Positions 28,628 through 36,744 of a stretch of DNA of 64,000 nucleotides are shown here, in pieces. Both the position numbers and the translations under genes were made by a program. The DNA is from Derxia lacustris. Its GTDB lineage: Bacteria > Pseudomonadota > Gammaproteobacteria > Burkholderiales > Burkholderiaceae_E. The stretch's first letter is position 1. Each line of letters opens with the position of its first letter. The notes under the pieces were generated by a model. It saw only the letters and a list, made by a program, of their open reading frames with translations. It did no database searches and had not been told where the DNA came from. The stretch spans positions 496,001 to 560,000 of the forward strand of contig NZ_MUHU01000002.1 in the NCBI RefSeq assembly GCF_002105195.1, written 5' to 3'.

Positions 28628-29449
28628 TCAGGCCGTGATGCGCCCGGCGCCGCTGTAGATATTGAGATTGCGCCCGCGCGCAAAGCCCGCCAGGCAGATG
28701 CCGGCGCGCGTGGCAACGTCGATGGCCAGCGCGGTCGGCGCCGATACCGCCACGACGATGCCGATGTTCATGGCCTGCGCCTTCTGCACCATCTCCAGGC
28801 TGGCGCGGCTGGTGACCAGCACGAAGCCCGCATCGGCATCGAAGCCGGCCGACGCCAGCGCGCCCGCGAGCTTGTCGAGCGCGTTGTGCCGGCCCACGTC
28901 CTCGCGCACCAGCAGCACCCGCCCGGCCATGTCGCACCAGGCCGCCGCATGCGATCCGCCGGTCGCGTGCTGCAAGGGCTGGAGCGCGGGCAGGGCGGCA
29001 AGCGCCGCTGCCACCGCCGCGCGCGGCACGCTCGCCGTCGACATGACCGGCGGCAGATGGCGCACCGCCTGCGCCAGGCTTTCGGTGCCGCAGAGACCGC
29101 AGCCGGTGCGCCCGGTGAGATTGCGCCGCCGCTCCTTCAGCCCGGCAAACCGGTCCGACGCGATCTCGAGCTTGACCGCGATGCCGTCGGGCCGGCGTTC
29201 AAACTCGATGCCGCGCACCTGACTGACCGCGCCGACGATGCCCTCGGTGAGCGCAAAGCCGAGCGCAAAGTCCTCCAGGTCGGCCGGCGACGCCAGCATC
29301 ACCGCATGCGAGATGCCGTTGAACTCCAGCGCCACCGGCACTTCCTCGACCACGGCATCGTCGGCCGAAAAGGCTTCGTCGCCGCGCCAGCCGGTCAGCG
29401 CGATGGCGCGCAGCGGCGCCAGCTCGCTGTCGGTCGCGGTCGTGGGCAT
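28628..29449 (-). CDS. fdhD: Formate dehydrogenase sulfurtransferase FdhD (FdsC)
   Basis: FdhD transfers sulfur from a cysteine desulfurase to the bis-MGD molybdenum cofactor, a step needed for active formate dehydrogenase. The 273-residue protein contains the conserved Cys loop GRTGCGLCGTESL, then LLVREDVGRHNALDKLAGA and VLVTSRASLEMVQKA. Its ATG overlaps the fdsA TGA by one base (TGATG). The sulfur could come from IscS encoded in this window, by analogy with E. coli. Confidence 0.95.
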   Translation of the reverse strand: MPTTATDSELAPLRAIALTGWRGDEAFSADDAVVEEVPVALEFNGISHAVMLASPADLEDFALGFALTEGIVGAVSQVRGIEFERRPDGIAVKLEIASDRFAGLKERRRNLTGRTGCGLCGTESLAQAVRHLPPVMSTASVPRAAVAAALAALPALQPLQHATGGSHAAAWCDMAGRVLLVREDVGRHNALDKLAGALASAGFDADAGFVLVTSRASLEMVQKAQAMNIGIVVAVSAPTALAIDVATRAGICLAGFARGRNLNIYSGAGRITA

Positions 29450-32319
29450 CACTTCGCCGTGACCGCTTCCGCCGGCGCGCGCTCGCGCAACAGCTGCTCC
29501 TGCAACTTGTTGAAGCGCGTATAGCCCTGCTGCCATTCGGACGGCTGCGTGACCGGCGTCACCTGCACCGCCGTCACCTTGTACTCGGGGCAGTTGGTCG
29601 CCCAGTCCGAGTTGTCGGTGGTGATGACATTGGCGCCCGACTCCGGAAAGTGGAAGGTCGTGTAGACCACGCCCGGCTGCATCCGCTCGCTGACCACCGC
29701 GCGCAGCACCGTCTCGCCGGCGCGGCTCTGGATGCCGACCCAGTCGCCATCCTTCACGCCGCGTTCCTCGGCATCGTGCGGATGGATTTCGAGCCGGTCC
29801 TCGCCGTGCCACTGGTTGTTGTCGGTGCGCCGCGTCTGCGCGCCCACGTTGTACTGGCTCAGGATGCGGCCGGTCGTCAGCAGCAGCGGGAAGCGCCGCG
29901 TCACCTTCTCGTCGGTGCCGATGTACTGGGTGATGATGAACTTGCCCTTGCCGCGCACGAAGCCGCCCACATGCATGATCGGCGTGCCTTCGGGCGCGCT
30001 GTCGTTGCAGGGCCATTGCACGCTGCCGAGCCGGTCGAGCTTGGCGTAGCTGACGCCGCTGAAGCTCGGCGTCAGCCGCGCGATCTCGGCCATGATTTCT
30101 TCGGGACTGTTGTAGGGCATCGGATAGCCGAGCGCCTCGGACAGCTTGCAGGTCACTTCCCAGTCCGACAGCCCGGCCTTGGCCGGCATCACCTTGCGCA
30201 CGCGCGAGATGCGGCGCTCGGCATTGGTGAAGGTGCCGTCCTTCTCCAGGAAGGACGAGCCCGGCAAAAACACATGCGCGTACTTGGCCGTCTCGTTGAG
30301 GAACAGGTCCTGCACCACGATGCACTCCATGTTCATCATGGCTTCGGCCACATGCTGGGTGTTCGGGTCGCTCTGGACGATGTCCTCGCCCTCGCAGTAC
30401 AGCGCCTTGAAGCTGCCGCCGATGGCCGCCTCGAACATGTTGGGAATGCGCAGGCCCGGTTCCGGGTGAAGCTGCACGCCCCATGCATCTTCAAACAGCG
30501 CGCGCGTGGTGCTGTCGCTGATGTGGCGATAGCCCGGCAGCTCATGCGGGAACGAGCCCATGTCGCAGGAGCCCTGCACATTGTTCTGGCCGCGCAGCGG
30601 ATTCACGCCCACGCCTTCGCGGCCGACATTGCCGGTCGCCATCGCGAGGTTGGCGATGCCCATCACCGCCGTGCTGCCCTGGCTGTGCTCGGTCACGCCG
30701 AGGCCGTAGTAGATCGCCGCGTTGCCGCCGGTGGCATAGAGCCGCGCCGCACCGCGCACCAGCTCGGCCGGCACACCGCTGGCCGCCGCCGTCGCCTCGG
30801 GCGAGTTTTCGGGCCGCGCGACGAATTCGCGCCATTCGTTGAAGGCCTTGGTGTCGCAGCGCTCGGCGATGAACTGCTCGGCCAGCAGCCCTTCGGTGAC
30901 GATCACATGCGCCAGCGCCGTGAGCACGGCCACGTTGGTGCCGGGCTTGAGTTGCAGATGGAAGTCGGCCTGCACATGCGGCGACTTCACGATGTCGGTC
31001 TTGCGCGGATCGATGACGATCAGCCGCGCGCCTTCGCGCAGCCGCTTCTTCATGCGCGAGCCGAACACGGGATGGCCGTCGGTCGGGTTGGCGCCGATGA
31101 CCAGGATCACGTCGCTGTGCTCGATCGACTTGAAAGTCTGGGTGCCGGCCGAGGTGCCCAGCGTCTGGCCCAGGCCGTAGCCGGTCGGCGAATGGCACAC
31201 GCGGGCGCAGGTATCGACGTTGTTGTTGCCGAAGGCCGCGCGCACCAGCTTCTGCACGAGATAGGTCTCTTCGTTGGTGCAGCGACTGGAGGTGATGCCG
31301 CCGATGCTTTCCTTGCCGTACTTGGCCTGGATGCGGCGGAATTCGCCGGCCGCATAGGCAAAGGCCTCGTCCCAGCTCACCACCTGCCACGGGTCGGTGA
31401 TGTTCTTGCGGATCATCGGCGTGGTGATGCGGTCCTTGTGCGTCGCATAACCCCAGGCAAAGCGGCCCTTGATGCAGCTGTGGCCCTCGTTGGCCTGGCC
31501 GTCCTTCCACGGCGTCATGCGCACGACCGTGTTGCCCTTCATCTCTGCCTTGAAGCCGCAGCCGACGCCGCAATAGGCGCAGGTGGTGATCGCGCTGTGC
31601 TCGGGCTGGCCGAGCTTGATGACGGTCTTTTCCTCGAGCGTGGCGGTCGGGCAGGCATTCACGCAGGCGCCGCAGGACACGCATTCCGATTCCATGAACG
31701 GCTGGTCCTGGCCCGGCGACACGCGCGACTCGAAGCCGCGTCCGCTGATCGTGAGCGCGAAGGTGCCTTGCGTCTCTTCGCAGGCGCGCACGCAGCGGTT
31801 GCAGACGATGCATTTCGACGCGTCATAGGTGAAGTACGGGTTCGACTCGTCCTTCTTCAGCGCGAGATGGTTGTTGCCCTCGTAGCCGTAGCGCACGTTG
31901 CGCAGGCCCACGGCGCCGGCCATGTCCTGCAATTCGCAGTCGCCGTTGGTGGGGCAGGTCAGGCAGTCGAGCGGGTGATCGGAGATGTACAGCTCCATCA
32001 CGCCGCGGCGGATCTTGGCGAGCCGGTCGGTCTGGGTGAACACCTTCATGCCGGCTTCGGCCGGCGTGGTGCATGACGCGGGCGTGCCGCGCCGGCCGTC
32101 GATCTCGACCAGACACAGCCGGCACGAGCCGAAGGCTTCGAGCGAGTCGGTGGCGCAGAGCTTGGGGATGACGATGCCGGCCTCGGCAGCGGCGCGCATG
32201 ACGGACGTGCCCTCGGGCACGCTGATGCTGACGCCGTCGATCTCCAGCGTGACCGTGCGTTCGGATTCGCGTTTCGGCGTGCCGTAATCGAGTTCGATTT
32301 CGCGGAACTGGGTGCTCAT
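29449..32319 (-). CDS. fdsA: NAD-dependent formate dehydrogenase alpha subunit
   Basis: FdsA oxidises formate to CO2 at a bis-MGD molybdenum centre. Order in 956 residues: an N-terminal [2Fe-2S] domain (FGSCRLCLVEI), a His/Cys cluster (HPLDCLTCPTNGDCEL), two [4Fe-4S] motifs (CIVCNRCVRAC, CVSCGACVNACP), the molybdopterin [4Fe-4S] site (CAYCGVGCGF), then the catalytic domain with Mo ligand Cys375 in ARVCHSPTGYGLGQ. A Cys rather than selenocysteine ligand fits soluble FdsA enzymes. A C-terminal MopB domain is present. It lies between fdsB (15-base gap) and fdhD. Confidence 0.97.
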   Translation of the reverse strand: MSTQFREIELDYGTPKRESERTVTLEIDGVSISVPEGTSVMRAAAEAGIVIPKLCATDSLEAFGSCRLCLVEIDGRRGTPASCTTPAEAGMKVFTQTDRLAKIRRGVMELYISDHPLDCLTCPTNGDCELQDMAGAVGLRNVRYGYEGNNHLALKKDESNPYFTYDASKCIVCNRCVRACEETQGTFALTISGRGFESRVSPGQDQPFMESECVSCGACVNACPTATLEEKTVIKLGQPEHSAITTCAYCGVGCGFKAEMKGNTVVRMTPWKDGQANEGHSCIKGRFAWGYATHKDRITTPMIRKNITDPWQVVSWDEAFAYAAGEFRRIQAKYGKESIGGITSSRCTNEETYLVQKLVRAAFGNNNVDTCARVCHSPTGYGLGQTLGTSAGTQTFKSIEHSDVILVIGANPTDGHPVFGSRMKKRLREGARLIVIDPRKTDIVKSPHVQADFHLQLKPGTNVAVLTALAHVIVTEGLLAEQFIAERCDTKAFNEWREFVARPENSPEATAAASGVPAELVRGAARLYATGGNAAIYYGLGVTEHSQGSTAVMGIANLAMATGNVGREGVGVNPLRGQNNVQGSCDMGSFPHELPGYRHISDSTTRALFEDAWGVQLHPEPGLRIPNMFEAAIGGSFKALYCEGEDIVQSDPNTQHVAEAMMNMECIVVQDLFLNETAKYAHVFLPGSSFLEKDGTFTNAERRISRVRKVMPAKAGLSDWEVTCKLSEALGYPMPYNSPEEIMAEIARLTPSFSGVSYAKLDRLGSVQWPCNDSAPEGTPIMHVGGFVRGKGKFIITQYIGTDEKVTRRFPLLLTTGRILSQYNVGAQTRRTDNNQWHGEDRLEIHPHDAEERGVKDGDWVGIQSRAGETVLRAVVSERMQPGVVYTTFHFPESGANVITTDNSDWATNCPEYKVTAVQVTPVTQPSEWQQGYTRFNKLQEQLLRERAPAEAVTAK

Positions 32320-32334
32320 GTTCGGTCTCCTGGG

Positions 32335-33921
32335 TCAGGCCGGCTGCTTCGCCGTGGCCTCGAAATCGGCCGGGAAGTGGTTGAGTGCCGACAGCACCGG
32401 ATAGGGGGTCATGCCGCCCATTGCGCAGAGCGAGCCGGACAGCATCGTGTCGCAGAGGTCGCGCAGCAGTTCGGTTTGGCTGGCATGGGCTTCGGGCGTG
32501 TCGGCCGCCTTCACGCGGTCGATGACTTCGACGCCGCGCGTCGAGCCGATGCGGCAGGGCGTGCACTTGCCGCAGCTTTCGGTGACGCAGAACTCCATCG
32601 CGTAGCGCGCGAGCTTGCTCATGTCGGCGCGGTCGTCGTGGGCCACGATGCCGCCATGACCGACCACCGCGCCCACGGCCGAATAGGCCTCGTAGTCGAG
32701 CGGGATGTCCCATTGCGATTCGGGCAGGTAGGCGCCGAGCGGGCCGCCGACCTGCACCGCCTTGATCGGCCGGCCACTCGCGCTGCCGCCGCCAAAGTCG
32801 AACAGCAGCTCGCGCAGCGTGATGCCGAAAGCCTTCTCGATCAGTCCGCCGTGCTTGATGTTGCCGGCCAGCTGGAACGGCAGCGTGCCGTGCGAGCGGC
32901 CCACGCCGTAGTCGCGGTAGAACTGCGCGCCCTTGGCCATGACGATGGGCACCGACGCCAGGCTGATGACGTTGTTGATGACCGTCGGCTGGCCGAACAG
33001 CCCGACCAGCGCCGGAATCGGCGGCTTGGCGCGCACGATGCCGCGCTTGCCTTCGATGCTTTCGAGCATCGCGGTCTCTTCGCCGCACACATAGGCGCCG
33101 GCGGCCTTGCGCACTTCGAGCTTGAAGGCGCGGCCCGAGCCGGCGACGTTCTCGCCGAGCCAGCCGGCGCTTTCGGCGCGCGCGATGGCTTCGGTCATGG
33201 TCGCCACGGCATGCGGATATTCGGAGCGGATGTAGATGTAGCCGCGCGTCGCGCCCACCGCCAGCGCCGCGATGGTCATGCCCTCGATGAGCATGAAGGG
33301 GTCGCCCTCCATCGTCATGCGGTCGCTGAAGGTGCCGGAATCGCCTTCGTCGGCATTGCAGACGACGTACTTCTGCTCGGCCTGCGCGGCGAGCACGGTC
33401 TTCCACTTGATGCCGGCCGGAAAGGCGGCGCCGCCCCGGCCGCGCAGGCCCGAGTCGGTCACTTCCTTGACGATGTCGGCGCTGCTCATGGCGACCGCGC
33501 GGCGCAGGCCTTCGAGGCCGCCGTGCGCTTCGTAATCGGCGATCGACAACGGATCGGTGATGCCCATGCGCGCGAAGGTCAGGCGTTCCTGCTTGGCGAG
33601 GTAGGGGATCTGTTCGGTGATGCCGTGGCCGAGCGTATGCGCGCCGCCTTGCAGGAAGCCGGCGTCGAACAGCGACGGCACATCGTCGACCTCGACCGGG
33701 CCGTAGGCGACGCGGCCGTTGGCGGTCAGCACTTCGACCAGGGTTTCGAGCCAGAACAGGCCGCGCGAGCTGTTGCGCACGATGCGCACTTCGAGCCCGC
33801 GCTTGTGCGCCTCGGCGGTGATGGCGGCGGCGACCGCATCGGCGCCGACGGCCAGCGCGGCGGAATCGCGCGGCACATAGACGACCGGCGCGGCCAGGGG
33901 ATCGTGGTGGTGAATGCTCAT
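32335..33921 (-). CDS. fdsB: NAD-dependent formate dehydrogenase beta subunit
   Basis: FdsB carries FMN and the NAD site and passes electrons from FdsA to NAD. The 528-residue protein has a thioredoxin-like N-terminal region, then the NuoF-like FMN/NAD core (GLRGRGGAAFPAGIKW; ADEGDSGTFSDRM; GAYVCGEETAMLESIEGKRG) and the [4Fe-4S] motif ESCGKCTPCRIGS. The fusion of a NuoE-type fold with NuoF distinguishes it from complex I NuoF. The fds gene order supports the call. Confidence 0.96.
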   Translation of the reverse strand: MSIHHHDPLAAPVVYVPRDSAALAVGADAVAAAITAEAHKRGLEVRIVRNSSRGLFWLETLVEVLTANGRVAYGPVEVDDVPSLFDAGFLQGGAHTLGHGITEQIPYLAKQERLTFARMGITDPLSIADYEAHGGLEGLRRAVAMSSADIVKEVTDSGLRGRGGAAFPAGIKWKTVLAAQAEQKYVVCNADEGDSGTFSDRMTMEGDPFMLIEGMTIAALAVGATRGYIYIRSEYPHAVATMTEAIARAESAGWLGENVAGSGRAFKLEVRKAAGAYVCGEETAMLESIEGKRGIVRAKPPIPALVGLFGQPTVINNVISLASVPIVMAKGAQFYRDYGVGRSHGTLPFQLAGNIKHGGLIEKAFGITLRELLFDFGGGSASGRPIKAVQVGGPLGAYLPESQWDIPLDYEAYSAVGAVVGHGGIVAHDDRADMSKLARYAMEFCVTESCGKCTPCRIGSTRGVEVIDRVKAADTPEAHASQTELLRDLCDTMLSGSLCAMGGMTPYPVLSALNHFPADFEATAKQPA

Positions 33922-33932
33922 GGCGGCTCCGG

Positions 33933-34403
33933 TCAGTGGGCGTCGCCGTCGAGCGCGGCGATCAGGCGGTCGAACTTGGCCGGCGTGATGCGCGCATGCG
34001 GCTGGCCGTCGATGGCGATGGCCGGCGACATCGCGCACAGGCCGAGGCAGTAGACGGCGTCGTTCGACCAGCGTCCGTCGGCCGACTTGTGATGCTCGGC
34101 GCAACCGAGCTTGTGCTCGACATGCGCGGCGAGCGCGTCCGAGCCCATCGCCTGGCAGGACTCGGCGCGGCAGACCTCGATCTGGTGCAACCCCGGCGGC
34201 ACGCTGCGGAAGTGGTGATAGAAGGTCACGACGCCATGCACTTCGGCGCGCGACAGGTTGAAGGTGTCGGCCAGCAGCGGCACCACTTCCGGCGGTACAT
34301 GGCCGATGGCGGCCTGCACTGCATGCAGGGCGGGCATCAGTCCGCCGGGGGTGTCGCGGTGCGTCGCGATGAGGGCGCGCAGGGCGTCGAGGTCGAGCTT
34401 CAT
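33933..34403 (-). CDS. fdsG: NAD-dependent formate dehydrogenase gamma subunit
   Basis: FdsG is a NuoE-like [2Fe-2S] subunit. The 156-residue protein contains VHGVVTFYHHF, CRAESCQAMG and CLGLCAMSPAIAIDG, the four cluster cysteines. ATG 34403 gives MKLDLDALRALIATH, the family start; a 15-codon longer opening has no ribosome-binding site. It is the first gene of the operon, and its promoter faces that of the divergent ModE-like regulator gene. Confidence 0.95.
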   Translation of the reverse strand: MKLDLDALRALIATHRDTPGGLMPALHAVQAAIGHVPPEVVPLLADTFNLSRAEVHGVVTFYHHFRSVPPGLHQIEVCRAESCQAMGSDALAAHVEHKLGCAEHHKSADGRWSNDAVYCLGLCAMSPAIAIDGQPHARITPAKFDRLIAALDGDAH

Positions 34404-34487
34404 GGCTTGTGGCTCCCGGGCGCTCGCGCAATTGCTGCGGAGCGTCATGTGTTGCCGGCTTCATATTGGCCGGTGTCTCCCGACCCG

Positions 34488-34516
34488 AATGTAGTAGGCG
34501 CTCAGCAGGGCCGCAA
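34488..34516 (-). promoter_or_regulatory. Candidate promoter of the fds operon
   Basis: On the minus strand TTGCGG (34516-34511), 17-base spacer and TACATT (34493-34488), followed by CGG. The leader would be about 78 bases. No clear ModE palindrome is seen. Confidence 0.4.
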
Positions 34517-34554
34517 TAAGCGCAAGCGAGCTGATTTATAGGCTTTGAAAAACA

Positions 34555-34560
34555 TATGAT
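34555..34560 (+). promoter_or_regulatory. Candidate -10 of the ModE-like regulator gene
   Basis: TATGAT ends 6 bases before the regulator's ATG at 34567, so the transcript would start at or next to the initiation codon. The -35 region (TGATTT at 34532-34537, 17-base spacer) is weak. No ribosome-binding site precedes the ATG. Confidence 0.35.
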
Positions 34561-34566
34561 TGGCGC

Positions 34567-35655
34567 ATGTACAAAGTCCTGATCCGCCCGCGCTGGACCA
34601 TCCGCCGGCCCGATGGCACCGAGCTGCCGGCCCGCCTCATCGAGCTGCTGGCGGCGGTGCATGAGCGCGGCAGCCTGCTCGCCGCCTGCGAGGCGCTGGC
34701 GCTGTCCTACCGTCACGCCTGGGGGCTTTTGCGTGAGGCCGAGGCCGGTTTCGGCACGCCGCTGCTGCTGATGGAACGCGGCAAGGGCTCCACGCTCACG
34801 CCGCTCGGCGAGCGTCTGGTGTGGGCCGACCGGCGCATCGATGCACGCCTGTCGCCGGCGCTCGATGCGCTCGGTTCCGAGATCGAAGTCGAGCTGCGGC
34901 GCGCGCTTTCCTCGCCCGCCACCGGGCTGCGCATTCACGCCAGCCACGGTTTCGCCATGGAAGTCCTGCATGAGCAGCTGACGGCCGGCGGCGTGGATGT
35001 CGAGCTGAAATACACGCCGGCCGAGGAGGCGCTGAGCGGCCTGCGCGCCGGCCATTGCGAGCTGGCCGGCATGCATCTGCCCATCGGCGAGCACGAGGCG
35101 GCGGCGCGGCGCCATTACGGCGCGGCGCTCGGCGGCGAGCGCCAGCGGCTTGTGCATGTGGCCACGCGGCGGCAGGGGCTGATGGTCGCGCCGGGCAATC
35201 CGCGCAAGGTCTACGAGCTGGCCGATCTGGCGCGGCCGGGGCTGCGCTTCATCAACCGCCAGCCGGGCTCGGGCACGCGGCTGCTGCTCGATCTGCTGCT
35301 CAAGCAGGCCGGCGTCGCGGCGCGCCGCATCGACGGCTACCGGCAGAGCGAATTCACCCATGCGGCGGTCGCCGCCTACGTGGCCAGCGGCATGGCCGAC
35401 GCAGCCTTCGGAGTCGAGACGCCGGCGCGGCGCTTCGGGCTCGACTTCATCCCGTTGCAGAACGAGCGCTACTTTCTGCTCTGCGACGCCGCCACGCTGG
35501 AAATGCCCGCCGTCGCAAAGACGCTCGACGTGCTGCGCGGCCCGGCCTTTCGCACCATGACCGACGCGCTCGCCGGCTACGACGCCGAGGATGCGGGCCG
35601 GGTGCTGAGCGCCGCCGAAGCCTTCGGCGCCGCGTCGGCGCGCAAGTTGCGCTGA
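34567..35655 (+). CDS. ModE-type HTH regulator with periplasmic-binding-like domain
   Basis: The 362-residue protein begins MYKVLIRPRWTIRRPDG, then a winged-helix domain with LIELLAAVHERGSLLAACEALALSYRHAWGLLREAEAGFG, resembling the ModE N-terminal domain (usually with molybdate control). The C-terminal 230 residues form a periplasmic-binding-protein-like domain (HASHGFAMEVLHEQL; FINRQPGSGTRLLLDLLL; ADAAFGVETPARRFGLDFIPL). It is divergent from fdsGBA and likely regulates this Mo-dependent enzyme in response to molybdate, tungstate or formate (inference). Not a standard LysR protein. Confidence 0.9.
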   Translation: MYKVLIRPRWTIRRPDGTELPARLIELLAAVHERGSLLAACEALALSYRHAWGLLREAEAGFGTPLLLMERGKGSTLTPLGERLVWADRRIDARLSPALDALGSEIEVELRRALSSPATGLRIHASHGFAMEVLHEQLTAGGVDVELKYTPAEEALSGLRAGHCELAGMHLPIGEHEAAARRHYGAALGGERQRLVHVATRRQGLMVAPGNPRKVYELADLARPGLRFINRQPGSGTRLLLDLLLKQAGVAARRIDGYRQSEFTHAAVAAYVASGMADAAFGVETPARRFGLDFIPLQNERYFLLCDAATLEMPAVAKTLDVLRGPAFRTMTDALAGYDAEDAGRVLSAAEAFGAASARKLR

Positions 35656-35739
35656 TGGCGCAGACCGCGTCGCGCATCAATACGGGTGCGTGTGGATGCA
35701 ATGCACAATGACGACCGATTTCTCAACCGGAGGACACAT

Positions 35740-36591
35740 ATGACGATCAGCAAAGTGGGCGTGATTGGCGCCGGCACCATGGGCAACGGCATCGCGCAGG
35801 TCAGCGCGCTGGCCGGCATCGACGTGGTGCTCGTCGACATTTCCGACGACGCCATCGCGCGCGGCATCAAGACCCTGTCGGGCAGCCTCGACAAGCTCGT
35901 CAAGAAGGAAAAGCTCAGCGCCGAGGCCGCCGCCGCCGCGGTCGCGCGCATCAAGGGCACGACCGCCTATGCCGACCTGGCCGGCGTCGATCTGGTGATC
36001 GAGGCCGCGACCGAGAACGAGGGCCTGAAGACCAAGATCCTCAAGCTCATCGAGGACGCGGTCGGCGCCGACACCATCATCGCCACCAACACCTCGTCGA
36101 TTTCCATCACCAAGCTGGCCGCCACGCTGGCCAAGCCCGAGCGCTTCATCGGCGTGCATTTCTTCAATCCGGTGCCGGTGCTGGCGCTGGTCGAGCTGAT
36201 TCGCGGCCTGCAAACCTCGGATGCCAGCTTCGCCATCGCCGAGGCCTATGCCAAGGCGGTCGGCAAGACGCCGATCGCGGTGAAGAACCATCCCGGCTTC
36301 GTCGTCAACCGCATCCTCTGCCCGATGATCAACGAAGCCATCTTCGTGCTCGGCGAGGGTCTGGCATCGGCCGAGGAGATCGACGCCGGCCTCAAGCTCG
36401 GTGCTGCCCATCCCATCGGCCCGCTGGCGCTGGCCGACCTGATCGGCCTCGACACGCTGCTGGCGATCATGGAAGTTTTCTACACCGGCCTGAACGACCC
36501 GAAGTACCGGCCGGCGCCGCTGCTCAAGGAAATGGTCGCGGCCGGCTATCTGGGCCGCAAGACCGGCAAGGGCTTTTACAGCTACGCCTGA
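35740..36591 (+). CDS. 3-hydroxybutyryl-CoA dehydrogenase
   Basis: This 283-residue enzyme interconverts 3-hydroxybutyryl-CoA and acetoacetyl-CoA with NAD(P). The N-terminal Rossmann fold shows [19 protein letters not shown]; the catalytic His is in [17 protein letters not shown], with Glu in the same motif, and [19 protein letters not shown] marks the C-terminal helical domain. ATG 35740 follows CGGAGG. It may serve polyhydroxybutyrate or butyrate metabolism (PaaH/HbdA type). It follows the regulator gene by 84 bases and has no operon partner. Confidence 0.95.
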   Translation: MTISKVGVIGAGTMGNGIAQVSALAGIDVVLVDISDDAIARGIKTLSGSLDKLVKKEKLSAEAAAAAVARIKGTTAYADLAGVDLVIEAATENEGLKTKILKLIEDAVGADTIIATNTSSISITKLAATLAKPERFIGVHFFNPVPVLALVELIRGLQTSDASFAIAEAYAKAVGKTPIAVKNHPGFVVNRILCPMINEAIFVLGEGLASAEEIDAGLKLGAAHPIGPLALADLIGLDTLLAIMEVFYTGLNDPKYRPAPLLKEMVAAGYLGRKTGKGFYSYA

Positions 36592-36691
36592 TGGCTGGCT
36601 GAAACCGGCGGCCGCTCGTGCATTGCAAGTGGCCGTCGGTCCGGATGACTGTCTTTTCTAGGAAATCCATCTAGTCTTTGCCGGGATTTTT

Positions 36692-36738
36692 CCTGATCGT
36701 TCGCGGATTGCTGTCAGTAACAATCCGCAAACATCAGG
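36692..36738 (+). promoter_or_regulatory. Leader hairpin upstream of the multicopper oxidase
   Basis: CCTGAT (36692-36697) pairs with ATCAGG (36733-36738), and GTTCGCGGATTG (36699-36710) pairs with CAATCCGCAAAC (36721-36732) with one C-A mismatch, around a 10-base loop. T-rich bases 36687-36691 can extend pairing into the GGGAAAAA that forms the ribosome-binding site of the gene at 36745. It may be a translational control hairpin or an operator. Confidence 0.6.
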
Positions 36739-36744
36739 GAAAAA

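Noticed and set aside
29650..32076. 808-codon plus-strand open frame opposite fdsA
   Set aside because: Shadow of fdsA; no motifs, biased composition, no ribosome-binding site.
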